DNA from: Prosthecobacter debontii
Lineage (GTDB): Bacteria; Verrucomicrobiota; Verrucomicrobiia; Verrucomicrobiales; Verrucomicrobiaceae
Length of the DNA: 64,000 nt
Direction: 5' to 3'
Assembly (NCBI RefSeq): GCF_900167535.1
Contig: NZ_FUYE01000005.1
Span: 62,001-126,000 of the forward strand
This document shows, in pieces, positions 1-7,263 of this stretch (positions are counted from its first letter, which is position 1; every line of letters begins with the position of its first letter). The notes beneath the pieces are model-generated. The model was not told the DNA's origin. It saw only the letters and a list, made by a program, of their open reading frames with translations, and made no database searches. The translations under genes were made by a program, and so were the position numbers.

Positions 1-1
1 G

Positions 2-751
2 CACTTTGGCACCGGTAACTACAATGAAGCGACCTCCAAGCTTTATACCGACATCAGTTACCTGACCTGCCGTCAAAACTACGGCAGTGATGCCAGCGCT
101 TTCTTCAACACCGTCACGGGGCGCTCCCGCTTCGTTCACTTCGAGCGCATCTCCATGGCGCCCTTCGGCCTGCGTGAGCGCCTGCTCAGCATGATCGAGA
201 GTGAAACCGAGCGTGCCCGCCAGGGCGAGGAAGCGGAGATCATGCTGAAGATGAATGCGCTGGAAGATCGCCAGATGATCGAGGCGCTTTATCAGGCCTC
301 TCAAGCTGGAGTGAAAATCCGCCTGAACGTCCGTGGCATCTGCTGCCTACGCCCCGGTGTGAAGGGGCTGAGTGAAAACATCACGGTCATCAGCATCATT
401 GACCGTTACCTGGAGCACGCCCGCATCTATCACTTCCGCCAGGGTGGCCGCCCAGTCATCTTCATCAGCAGTGCAGATTTCATGAACCGCAACCTTTCCA
501 AACGGGTGGAGCTGCTCGTCCCCGTGGAGGATAAGGAGGCGAAGAAACGCCTCACCAGCATCATGGAAACGCACTTTGCGGATACTTCCCGAGGTCGCAT
601 TTTAAAAGCCGATGGCGCTTGGGTTTCCCAGGCCAGTTCCGGCACCAAACTACAGCGGTCCCAGCAGATCTTTGCCATCGAGGCCGCCAAGCGCCTGCGC
701 CAGCGCAATCAAGCGCCGGACGTTCTCGTGCCTCACGTGCCGAAGGCGTGA
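2..751 (+). CDS. ppk1: Polyphosphate kinase 1, C-terminal part (5' end outside window)
   Basis: This is the last 249 codons of a polyphosphate kinase, which makes polyphosphate reversibly from the terminal phosphate of ATP. The family is about 700 residues long, so roughly the C-terminal third is visible. The frame opens with the family motif GTGNYNEATSKLYTDIS and continues with the segment DRYLEHARIY, which holds the second conserved active-site histidine (His592 region of the E. coli enzyme). SSADFMNRNLSKRVELLVPV corresponds to the conserved SADWM-RN block. The primary autophosphorylated histidine lies upstream of the window. After the catalytic core there is a tail of about 45 residues rich in Gln, Arg and Ala. 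The frame is intact to its stop. Two strong hairpins follow before the convergent next gene. Identification is firm; nothing can be said about its promoter. Confidence 0.95.
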   Translation, partial: HFGTGNYNEATSKLYTDISYLTCRQNYGSDASAFFNTVTGRSRFVHFERISMAPFGLRERLLSMIESETERARQGEEAEIMLKMNALEDRQMIEALYQASQAGVKIRLNVRGICCLRPGVKGLSENITVISIIDRYLEHARIYHFRQGGRPVIFISSADFMNRNLSKRVELLVPVEDKEAKKRLTSIMETHFADTSRGRILKADGAWVSQASSGTKLQRSQQIFAIEAAKRLRQRNQAPDVLVPHVPKA

Positions 752-773
752 GGATTGGCTTTGAATCAAATGA

Positions 774-835
774 TGCGGCCAATTCTTGGCCGCACGTTCC
801 CGGACTGAGATACGGGCAAGGTTTTTGCCCGTATC
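774..835. terminator. Two tandem perfect hairpins between convergent genes
   Basis: Two stem-loops fill the gap between ppk1 and the next, convergent gene. The first has arms TGCGGCCAA (774-782) and TTGGCCGCA (786-794). The second has 11-bp arms GATACGGGCAA (809-819) and TTGCCCGTATC (825-835). Neither has a clear U-tract on either strand. They are likely transcript-end or stability structures working in both directions, but are not textbook intrinsic terminators. Confidence 0.5.
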
Positions 836-841
836 AGCGCG

Positions 842-1414
842 TCAGGCCTCTTTAGGCTGCACATTCGGCACCGAAGGACCCATGGCTTGGGCAAACTTGA
901 TCTTCGAACGTAGCAGCAGGGTGCCAAAACAAAGATCAGCCAGAGGCAGCACCACATTGAAGTTTTTATGCATGTAGCGGTGATGCAGCAGGTGATGCCC
1001 GTTTAAACGACGAAACAATAGATTGGCCTCCATGCGGCGGGCCTTAGGCAGATGCATGCACCAGTGAATGCGCTCGTAAGTCACATAGTAGGCGGCAATC
1101 GCAACGAGGGCTCCCCAGAAAACCGCGGAGGTCCCGATGGCCCAGGCCGCTAGGGCAAAAGGCAGGCTGCCGCCCAAAATGAGAACCGGACCATTCCACC
1201 AAGCCATGGGGATGGTTTCTTTATCCGAGTCGTGAATGAGGTGATAGGTTTCATCCGCCTTAAAAATCTGGTGATGCACCACCGCATGTGCACGGAAGGG
1301 ATATTTGAAGCCTAACATAGGCTTGTGCATCAGATGCTTGTGGATGGCCCATTCAAAGAATGAGGCGTAAGCAGTTGCAACGGCAAAAGCGGATAGAAAG
1401 CAGATGATTAACAT
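842..1414 (-). CDS. Fatty acid hydroxylase / sterol desaturase superfamily membrane protein
   Basis: A 190-residue integral membrane protein of the fatty acid hydroxylase superfamily, whose members use a di-iron centre held by histidine clusters to hydroxylate or desaturate lipid-like substrates. The His boxes are visible in order: HKHLMH near residue 25, HAVVHH near 43, HWCMH near 117 and HHLLHHRYMH near 140. Hydrophobic stretches lie at the N-terminus (residues 1-20) and in the middle (about 75-110). The substrate cannot be told from sequence; carotenoid, sterol or fatty acyl groups are all possible. It stands alone, convergent with ppk1 and about 80 bp downstream of the RRM gene on the same strand. 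Confidence 0.8.
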   Translation of the reverse strand: MLIICFLSAFAVATAYASFFEWAIHKHLMHKPMLGFKYPFRAHAVVHHQIFKADETYHLIHDSDKETIPMAWWNGPVLILGGSLPFALAAWAIGTSAVFWGALVAIAAYYVTYERIHWCMHLPKARRMEANLLFRRLNGHHLLHHRYMHKNFNVVLPLADLCFGTLLLRSKIKFAQAMGPSVPNVQPKEA

Positions 1415-1494
1415 GGTCGAAGTGGGGGGCGAAGCCCGGCTTTTTTAAGAGGGGCGGATCTTTCCTCGAAAGCCGGGCTTTGCGCTAGAGATTT

Positions 1495-1815
1495 TTACCA
1501 CCGACGAGATTTGCGATCGTTGCGGTCATTGGAACCACCACGATTGCCAGAAAAGGCGGGCCGCTCTTCGCGAGGGCGGGCCTCATTGACGGCCATCGGG
1601 CGGCCATTCCAATTCTTGCCGTCGTTGCCACGGATCGCGGCTTCCATGCCTTCAGTGGTATCCATGGTGACAAACGCAAAGCCACGCGGGCGCTGGGTCT
1701 CCCGATCCATGACGATGGCCACCTCGTTCACTTGACCGAATTCGCTGAACAGATCGCGGAGGTCGAGTTCTGTGGCCTCAAAGGGGAGGTTACCCACAAA
1801 CATTTTCGTATTCAT
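1495..1815 (-). CDS. RRM-type RNA-binding protein
   Basis: A small protein of about 106 residues with one RNA recognition motif. RNP2 (MFVGNL) is at the start and RNP1 (RGFAFVTM) about 40 residues later. A short basic tail rich in Gly, Arg, Asp and Asn follows (roughly residues 85-106). Bacterial proteins of this build are often cold- or stress-induced RNA-binding proteins. I chose the ATG at 1815 because RRM proteins of this type start directly before the RNP2 strand; an in-frame ATG at 1824 is possible. The leader on the minus strand contains A/T-rich and GGCC-containing segments that could fold near the start. Confidence 0.88.
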   Translation of the reverse strand: MNTKMFVGNLPFEATELDLRDLFSEFGQVNEVAIVMDRETQRPRGFAFVTMDTTEGMEAAIRGNDGKNWNGRPMAVNEARPREERPAFSGNRGGSNDRNDRKSRRW

Positions 1816-2175
1816 ATGCTGCAAGTTCGAGGCCTTTTTGCTTTTTAAGCAGGCCCCGAAGATCCGGGTTTACGTTCATCACCGAATCTACACTCACCTG
1901 ATGAACTGCCATGGCCTAAATCAATCAGGAAGAGCTCGAACGTGAATCCTATCGTCTCGACCCCTTCTAGAAGCAACCAGAATGTCAAATATCTTCATCC
2001 TGCAAAACTCGGCCTAACACTGAATGATTAATCATTTCACGTGTGTGTTCGGCTGAGGCCGTGCTTTTGACGAGACACTTTGAGTTTGGCCTGAGAGAAC
2101 GGGTGACATCACGCCAATCTAAGGCATGTTAAGGTCCGTGACTGCCTATGGATTGAGGAGTTACAGGTTTTCTTC
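1816..2175. other. Gene-free stretch between divergent genes
   Basis: About 360 bp separate the divergent RRM and metallopeptidase genes. I see no open frame worth calling and no RNA fold I recognise. It must carry both promoters. The one clear symmetry is a 14-bp palindrome at 2023-2036, listed separately. Confidence 0.6.
2023..2036. promoter_or_regulatory. 14-bp perfect palindrome, candidate operator
   Basis: AATGATT at 2023-2029 is followed directly by its reverse complement AATCATT at 2030-2036. It lies in the divergent intergenic region, about 140 bp before the metallopeptidase ATG and 210 bp before the RRM gene start. Such A/T-rich symmetry fits a dimeric regulator, but no regulator is identified. 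Confidence 0.3.
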
Positions 2176-3237
2176 ATGCGACGATTTTTTTGCGGCTGTG
2201 GAAACACACTCTTCTTCGGCAGCGTGCGTTGCCTGAGCTGTCGTCGTGAGGTGGGTTACGATCCTGTTAGCCAAGCCTTGCACCCGCTTCCGGAGGCACC
2301 CTCTTTGAAACGGTGTGGCAATGGCGTCCAGCATGGCGTGTGCAATTGGTTGTTAGACTCAACATCGAAAGAAAGGCTCTGTGTCGCATGTCGGATGAAT
2401 CAGATCGTCCCCGACCTGAGCAGGGATCGGAATAAACTCCTCTGGAGCAGGATGGAGTCAGCAAAACGCAGGCTGATCTATAGTCTCTTGGGTCTCGGGA
2501 TTCCGCTTCCCAATAAAGCTGAGAGTCCGGTGGATGGCCTAGCTTTTGAGATCATGAGCACCATATTGAATCCCTCCGTCTCAACCGGTCATTTGAACGG
2601 AATTATTACGGTGAATCTGGAAGAGGCCGACGATACTTACCGCCAGATCAACCGCCAGATGTTTGGAGAAAGGAGCCGGACCTTGCTCGGCCATTTCCGC
2701 CATGAGAGCGGGCATTATCTATGGGCCCGCTTTATATCGAAGTTGCCTTCTCAGGACCCTCAGCGATTGGCCTTTCGTGAAACCTTCGGTCAGGATTGGA
2801 GGGATTACGGCATCGCCCTCAGTGATTATTATCGGTTAGGCCCGCCACCCGATTGGTCCCAGCGCTTTATCAGCAGTTACTCAGCTTCCCATCCCTGGGA
2901 GGATTGGGCGGAGACCTGGAGTCATTACCTGCAAATGGTGGATGGCCTCGAAACTTGCTCAGCCATGGGCATCCAGACGCAACATCTCAATCTGCCTCTG
3001 GTGACTCTACCCGTTCACGCAGGATTTCTTTCAACACATCTCAAATCATCCCTTCAGGAAGATGAAGCCTTTCTGGCCATGGTCCAGCGCTGGATCTGCG
3101 TATCCACGGTTCTAAACGAAGTCGCAGATAGCTTCGGGGAAGCCCATTTATATCCCTTTGTGATCTCCGTACCGATCGCTCAAAAACTGCGCCTGGTTCA
3201 TTATTTTGCAGGTTTGTGGGGGCGTGGAGGACGATAG
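2176..3237 (+). CDS. Putative zinc-binding metallopeptidase with N-terminal zinc ribbon
   Basis: A 353-residue protein matching the putative zinc-binding metallopeptidase family (Peptidase_Mx type). The N-terminus is a zinc ribbon: FCGCGNTLFF then RCLSC, so two Cys pairs at about residues 6/8 and 20/23, followed by a second Cys cluster at about 47-76. The catalytic motif HESGH is at residues 176-180, and a conserved acidic segment WEDWAETWSHY follows near residue 245 and probably supplies the third zinc ligand. No signal peptide is seen, so it is likely cytoplasmic. The start at 2176 is kept because the zinc ribbon begins at once; a GGAG lies at about 2155, farther than ideal. The physiological substrate is unknown for the family. 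Confidence 0.8.
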   Translation: MRRFFCGCGNTLFFGSVRCLSCRREVGYDPVSQALHPLPEAPSLKRCGNGVQHGVCNWLLDSTSKERLCVACRMNQIVPDLSRDRNKLLWSRMESAKRRLIYSLLGLGIPLPNKAESPVDGLAFEIMSTILNPSVSTGHLNGIITVNLEEADDTYRQINRQMFGERSRTLLGHFRHESGHYLWARFISKLPSQDPQRLAFRETFGQDWRDYGIALSDYYRLGPPPDWSQRFISSYSASHPWEDWAETWSHYLQMVDGLETCSAMGIQTQHLNLPLVTLPVHAGFLSTHLKSSLQEDEAFLAMVQRWICVSTVLNEVADSFGEAHLYPFVISVPIAQKLRLVHYFAGLWGRGGR

Positions 3238-3296
3238 CGCTAACGTGTCTGCAGAACTGACTTTCGTAAATCCATAAAATCAGGATTCCAGGCAAC

Positions 3297-3325
3297 AAAA
3301 AAGCCGAAGCGTTTCCGCTCCGGCT
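3297..3325 (-). terminator. Intrinsic terminator of the rpiB-glyA gene
   Basis: Read on the minus strand, the arms AGCCGGAGCG and CGCTTCGGCT pair (one G-U wobble) around a GAAA loop and run into six T residues. It lies about 30 bp past the fusion gene's stop codon. Confidence 0.85.
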
Positions 3326-3355
3326 TCGTTGTTAAAGGTGGATAGGTCCGATCGA

Positions 3356-5065
3356 TTAAGGTAGCGGGAAGCGCTCGTTCACGGCAGCGATCTCAGCCCG
3401 GATGCTGGCCAGGACGTCTGCGTTGTCCTTGTTGTTCAGCGCCTTGTCGATCCAGTTGGCGATCTGCACCATCTCGGCTTCCTTCATGCCACGAGTCGTG
3501 ACAGCCGGGGTGCCGATACGGATACCACCGCCGAGGGTGATCTTCTCGGTGTCGAATGGAATACCGTTCTTGTTCACCGTGATGCCGGCATGGTCCAGAG
3601 TCTCGCTGGCGACCTTACCATTCAGACCACGCGGACGCAGGTCCACAAGCATGAGGTGATTGTCCGTGCCACCGCTGACGATGCGGTAACCCAGCTCAGC
3701 CAAGCGAGCTGCCAGAGCCTGAGCGTTTTTGACGATCTGCTGGGTGTATTCAGCAAATTCAGGCTTGAGGCATTCACCAAAGCACACGGCCTTGGCGGCG
3801 ATGACGTGCATGAGGGGGCCACCCTGGACGCCGGGGAACACCTGGCTGTTGATCTTCTTGATCAACTCTTCGCTGTTAGTCAGCACGATCCCACCGCGAG
3901 GTCCACGCAGGGACTTGTGAGTGGTGGAGGTGACGAAGTCAGCGTATTCCATCGGGTTCGGATGCTGGCCACCGGCCACGAGTCCCGCGATGTGCGCCAT
4001 GTCCACGAAGAGGTAAGCACCCACGCTCTTGGCGATCTCGCTCATCTTCTTGAAATCAATGATGCGCGGGTAAGCGGAGGCACCGGCGGTGATCATCTTC
4101 GGCTGTTCGCGCTTAGCCACTTCAGCGAGTTCATCGTAGTCGATGCGCTCGTCGTTCTGGCTCACGCCATACTGGCAGAAGTTGTAGAAACGGCCCGAGA
4201 AGTTAGCCGGATTTCCATGAGTCAAGTGGCCCCCGTGAGCGAGGTTCATGCCCAGCACTTTGTCACCGGGCTGAAGCACGCTGAAATACACGGCGGCATT
4301 GGCCTGGGAACCGGAGTGCGGCTGCACGTTGGCATACTTGGCACCGAAGAGCTGACACACGCGATCGATGGCGAGTTGCTCCACCTTGTCCACTTCCTCA
4401 CAACCACCATACCAGCGTTTGGCAGGGTAACCTTCGGCATACTTGTTGGTCAGGCAGGAGCCTTGTGCAGCCATCACCGCTTTGCTGGTGAAGTTCTCGC
4501 TGGCGATGAGCTCGATGTTGTTCTGCTGGCGGTTCTGCTCGGCGTGCACGATGGCGGCAACGGCGAGGTCAGAGTTCTCCAGGATGGTCAGGGGGTGGAG
4601 TTGAGGCTGGGTGTTCATTTTGGCGACTCGGCGTCCGTGGCGACCCCCGGCGAAGGGAGTTTTGAGCCAGGCTGTAACGATTTCTTGGGCGGTGGCTTCG
4701 GAGGTGGTTTTGGCGGCGAGGCACAGGACATTGGAGTCATTGTGCTCGCGGGTGATGGCGGCGGTTTCGGCATCGTGGACCAGACTGGCCTGGATGCCGG
4801 GGTGGCGGTTGGCTGCGATGCTCATGCCGATGCCGGTGGTGCAGACGAGAATGCCTGCATCCGCCTGACCGGAAAGAACGCTTTGGCTAACCAACTCTGC
4901 AAAGTCGGGGTAATCCACGGAAGCAGTGCCATGGGTGCCAAAGTCCTGCACGGTATAACCGTCTTGGGTGAGCTGTGCGACGACGGCATCCTTCAAACCA
5001 ACGCCGCCATGGTCGGAGCCGATGGCGAGGGATCGAGGAAGGTCTGGGGCAGTGGTGGTGCTCAT
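3356..5065 (-). CDS. Fusion of ribose-5-phosphate isomerase B and serine hydroxymethyltransferase
   Basis: One open frame of 569 codons joins two complete enzymes. Residues 1-149 are RpiB, which interconverts ribose 5-phosphate and ribulose 5-phosphate: SDHGG near residue 17, the active-site Cys75 in [13 protein letters not shown], and REHND near 110. Residues 150-569 are SHMT (GlyA), the PLP enzyme making glycine and 5,10-methylene-THF from serine: ASENF, KYAEGYP, and the Schiff-base Lys384 in [12 protein letters not shown]. The RpiB part is of normal length and ends at its usual GGRH-RR-KM end; the next Met (codon at 4618-4616) is where a free GlyA would start. No stop and no Shine-Dalgarno lie between them. 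A free SHMT translated from that internal ATG cannot be excluded. A YwlE-type phosphatase gene lies 129 bp upstream on the same strand, recalling the Bacillus ywlE-ywlF(rpiB)-ywlG-glyA order. Confidence 0.93.
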   Translation of the reverse strand: MSTTTAPDLPRSLAIGSDHGGVGLKDAVVAQLTQDGYTVQDFGTHGTASVDYPDFAELVSQSVLSGQADAGILVCTTGIGMSIAANRHPGIQASLVHDAETAAITREHNDSNVLCLAAKTTSEATAQEIVTAWLKTPFAGGRHGRRVAKMNTQPQLHPLTILENSDLAVAAIVHAEQNRQQNNIELIASENFTSKAVMAAQGSCLTNKYAEGYPAKRWYGGCEEVDKVEQLAIDRVCQLFGAKYANVQPHSGSQANAAVYFSVLQPGDKVLGMNLAHGGHLTHGNPANFSGRFYNFCQYGVSQNDERIDYDELAEVAKREQPKMITAGASAYPRIIDFKKMSEIAKSVGAYLFVDMAHIAGLVAGGQHPNPMEYADFVTSTTHKSLRGPRGGIVLTNSEELIKKINSQVFPGVQGGPLMHVIAAKAVCFGECLKPEFAEYTQQIVKNAQALAARLAELGYRIVSGGTDNHLMLVDLRPRGLNGKVASETLDHAGITVNKNGIPFDTEKITLGGGIRIGTPAVTTRGMKEAEMVQIANWIDKALNNKDNADVLASIRAEIAAVNERFPLP

Positions 5066-5194
5066 GAAGATGTCTGGCTTGGAGGGGATGAATTGGAAAA
5101 TGAAAAGATCGAATACAAAGATGAAGGAAATGAATGGTGCCGCAGAGAGATGAAGCGAAGGGGAAAAGCGCCTGTAGGCCCTGATCCCCCTGGT

Positions 5195-5707
5195 CTAATC
5201 CCCCTGCTGACGACCTCGGCCGGCCTCCGCGTCGGCGTTTTCATCTTTCCAGGTTTGCTCGATGTAGGCGAGGACGCTGGGCAGCATCGCTTCCAGATGC
5301 TGCAAGGTCTCACGATACTCGGAAAGGTCTCCGCCAAAGGGGTCGCACAGGTCACGCCCACGCAAGTGATCATCCGCCGTGAATTCTGAGACGAGATACA
5401 CTTTATCTTCGGCCTCAGGATACTCTGCCAAAATGGCGGCCACATGACTCCGGCTCATACCGAAGATGTGTGTGGCTGCTTCGATGAGGTCAATGGTGGC
5501 TGCCCGGCTTTGATGCATGCTCAGATCCAACCCGCGTTCTTTCGCCAGAATGGCGCTGTTACGGCTGGCGGCCTGCCCTGAGAAAGCGCCGACTCCAGCG
5601 CTGCCCACCTGATAATCCGCACGATCTTTCACAAGGTCACGGAACAGCACCTCAGCCAGCGGGCTGCGGCAGGTGTTACCGGTGCAGACGAAAAGAACGT
5701 TTTTCAA
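5195..5707 (-). CDS. Low-molecular-weight phosphatase, YwlE (protein-arginine phosphatase) type
   Basis: A 170-residue cytoplasmic phosphatase of the LMW-PTP fold. The P-loop is CTGNTCRS at residues 8-15, with nucleophile Cys8 and Arg14. Thr12 sits where the Bacillus protein-arginine phosphatase YwlE has Thr11; tyrosine-specific LMW-PTPs usually have Ile or Leu there. The general-acid segment DPFGGD is near residue 120. The C-terminus carries a charged tail of about 15 residues. The rpiB-glyA fusion follows on the same strand, a neighbourhood shared with Firmicutes. Arginine-phosphatase activity is inferred from the Thr and context; I see no McsB-type arginine kinase in this window, so tyrosine phosphatase activity stays possible. 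Confidence 0.82.
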   Translation of the reverse strand: MKNVLFVCTGNTCRSPLAEVLFRDLVKDRADYQVGSAGVGAFSGQAASRNSAILAKERGLDLSMHQSRAATIDLIEAATHIFGMSRSHVAAILAEYPEAEDKVYLVSEFTADDHLRGRDLCDPFGGDLSEYRETLQHLEAMLPSVLAYIEQTWKDENADAEAGRGRQQGD

Positions 5708-5878
5708 AGGAGCAAGCGGGGTTTGTGAAACTACGCTCCGCCGGGCTGGCGGGATGGCAGAGTGCCGCGCCTGAGCGGTTTGTCAAAGGGCAGAGGCAGG
5801 ATTGGGCAGGTTTGTTTCACCAGAGGCTGCGTCTTGATCCTTGACCACAGCGCCTTGCCCTCTGACGTTCACGGCTCC

Positions 5879-7075
5879 ATGTCCGTCCCGCTTCTCGACG
5901 TCAACGCCCAGAATCTCCCCCTCGAAACTGAACTCCAGGCCGCCTTCAACCGCGTCCTTCAGCATGGCCGATTCATCATGGGCCCGGAAATGGAGGTCTT
6001 TGAAAAAGAAGTCGCCGCCATGGTGGGGGTGAAGCATGCTCTGGCCGTCTCCTCCGGCACAGACGCCCTCTTACTGGCCCTCATGGCGCTGGACATCCAG
6101 CCCGGTGACGAGGTTCTCTGCCCCGCCTTCACCTTCTTTGCCACCGCTGGAGCCGTCTCCCGCCTCGGTGCCGTGCCGGTTTTCACCGATATCTGTCCTG
6201 TGTGCTTTAACCTGGATGTGAATGACGCCCGGGCGAAGATCACTCCCAAGACGAAGGCGATCATCCCCGTGCACCTCTTCGGCCAAAGCGCCGATATGGA
6301 CCCGATCCTGGCCCTGGCCGCCGAGAAAGGTCTGAAGGTCATCGAAGACGGGGCCCAGGCCATTGGCGCTCTCTACAAAGGCCGTGCCTGCGGAGCCATG
6401 GGTGACTTCGGCACTTACAGCTTCTTCCCCAGCAAAAACCTCGGCGGTTTCGGTGATGGCGGTATGCTCGTCACCAATGACGATGCCCTGGCCGAATTTG
6501 CCAAAGTCCTGCGCGTCCACGGCTCCAAGCCGAAATACTACCATCACTATGTCGGGGGTAACTTCCGCATGGACACGATCCAGTGTGCCTTGCTGAGCGT
6601 GAAGCTGAAGCACTACGCCGACTACACCACCCAGCGCCAGACGAATGCCGCCCACTATACAGAGGCTCTGTCCCAACTCTCCGGGGTGGTTCAGGCCAAT
6701 CCGGCCCACTGCAAGTGCCTGAGCTCTCAGGATGCCTGGCTGGCGGCTAACAACGCCCGCATCGTCCTGCCCGTGGGTTACGAACACAACACACACATCT
6801 GGAATCAATACACCCTCCGCGTCATCGGAGCTGGTCAGCGCGATTCTCTGCGCGATCATCTACAAAAAGCAGGCATCGGCTGCGAGATCTATTACCCACT
6901 GACATTGGATCAGCAGCCGTGCTTTGCCCACCTGCCTGCCGCTTCCCTCACGGGCTGCGAGGTCTCTCACCGCATGGCAGAGGAAGTCCTCAGCCTGCCA
7001 ATCTATGGCGAACTGACCGAAGCCCAGCGCAACGAGGTGATCAGCGCCATCGGCGAGTGGCTGAAGCTAGGATAA
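5879..7075 (+). CDS. DegT/DnrJ/EryC1/StrS family PLP aminotransferase
   Basis: A 398-residue sugar aminotransferase-type protein. Enzymes of this family transfer an amino group from glutamate or glutamine to a keto-sugar nucleotide, usually for surface polysaccharide or secondary metabolites. Visible are the N-terminal FIMGPEMEVFEKE, SSGTDALLLAL near residue 62, PVHLFGQ, IEDGAQA near 160, and the Schiff-base Lys186 in FFPSKNLGG. I placed the start at the ATG at 5879 since the family core starts there; the frame stays open upstream to a start codon at 5762, but those 39 residues look unlike the family. No other nucleotide-sugar gene is adjacent, so the product sugar is unknown. Confidence 0.9.
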   Translation: MSVPLLDVNAQNLPLETELQAAFNRVLQHGRFIMGPEMEVFEKEVAAMVGVKHALAVSSGTDALLLALMALDIQPGDEVLCPAFTFFATAGAVSRLGAVPVFTDICPVCFNLDVNDARAKITPKTKAIIPVHLFGQSADMDPILALAAEKGLKVIEDGAQAIGALYKGRACGAMGDFGTYSFFPSKNLGGFGDGGMLVTNDDALAEFAKVLRVHGSKPKYYHHYVGGNFRMDTIQCALLSVKLKHYADYTTQRQTNAAHYTEALSQLSGVVQANPAHCKCLSSQDAWLAANNARIVLPVGYEHNTHIWNQYTLRVIGAGQRDSLRDHLQKAGIGCEIYYPLTLDQQPCFAHLPAASLTGCEVSHRMAEEVLSLPIYGELTEAQRNEVISAIGEWLKLG

Positions 7076-7207
7076 TCATGCTGTAGCCTCAGCGGATTCA
7101 CTTTTTTACCAGCCAGGAAGGCTGGATGGATGTCCATGCACGTATGTTAATAAGGTGCTGGATGTTGTGAAAAACCATGGTCTTCAATCAAAAGCGAGAG
7201 TCTCAAC

Positions 7208-7233
7208 TTTGCGAAACTGCAAACGTTCGCAAA
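7208..7233. promoter_or_regulatory. Perfect inverted repeat upstream of the ATPase gene
   Basis: TTTGCGAA at 7208-7215 and TTCGCAAA at 7226-7233 are exact reverse complements with a 10-bp spacer. A second, overlapping pairing GTTCG (7225-7229) with CGAAC (7238-7242) could form instead. The repeat sits 31 bp before the earliest possible start of the ATPase gene and is a plausible operator for a dimeric repressor; the regulator is unknown. Confidence 0.45.
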
Positions 7234-7263
7234 TTAACGAACTCGCTTGTTTAATTTTTTGTA

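Noticed and set aside
4616-4620. Separate translation start of SHMT inside the fusion gene
   Set aside because: No Shine-Dalgarno precedes the internal ATG and the frame is continuous, so a single polypeptide is the simpler reading; kept only as an alternative.
3590-5389. A 599-codon open frame antisense to the rpiB-glyA fusion
   Set aside because: It is the shadow of a real gene with strong codon bias; the product is His/Gly/Val-rich and lacks any family motif.
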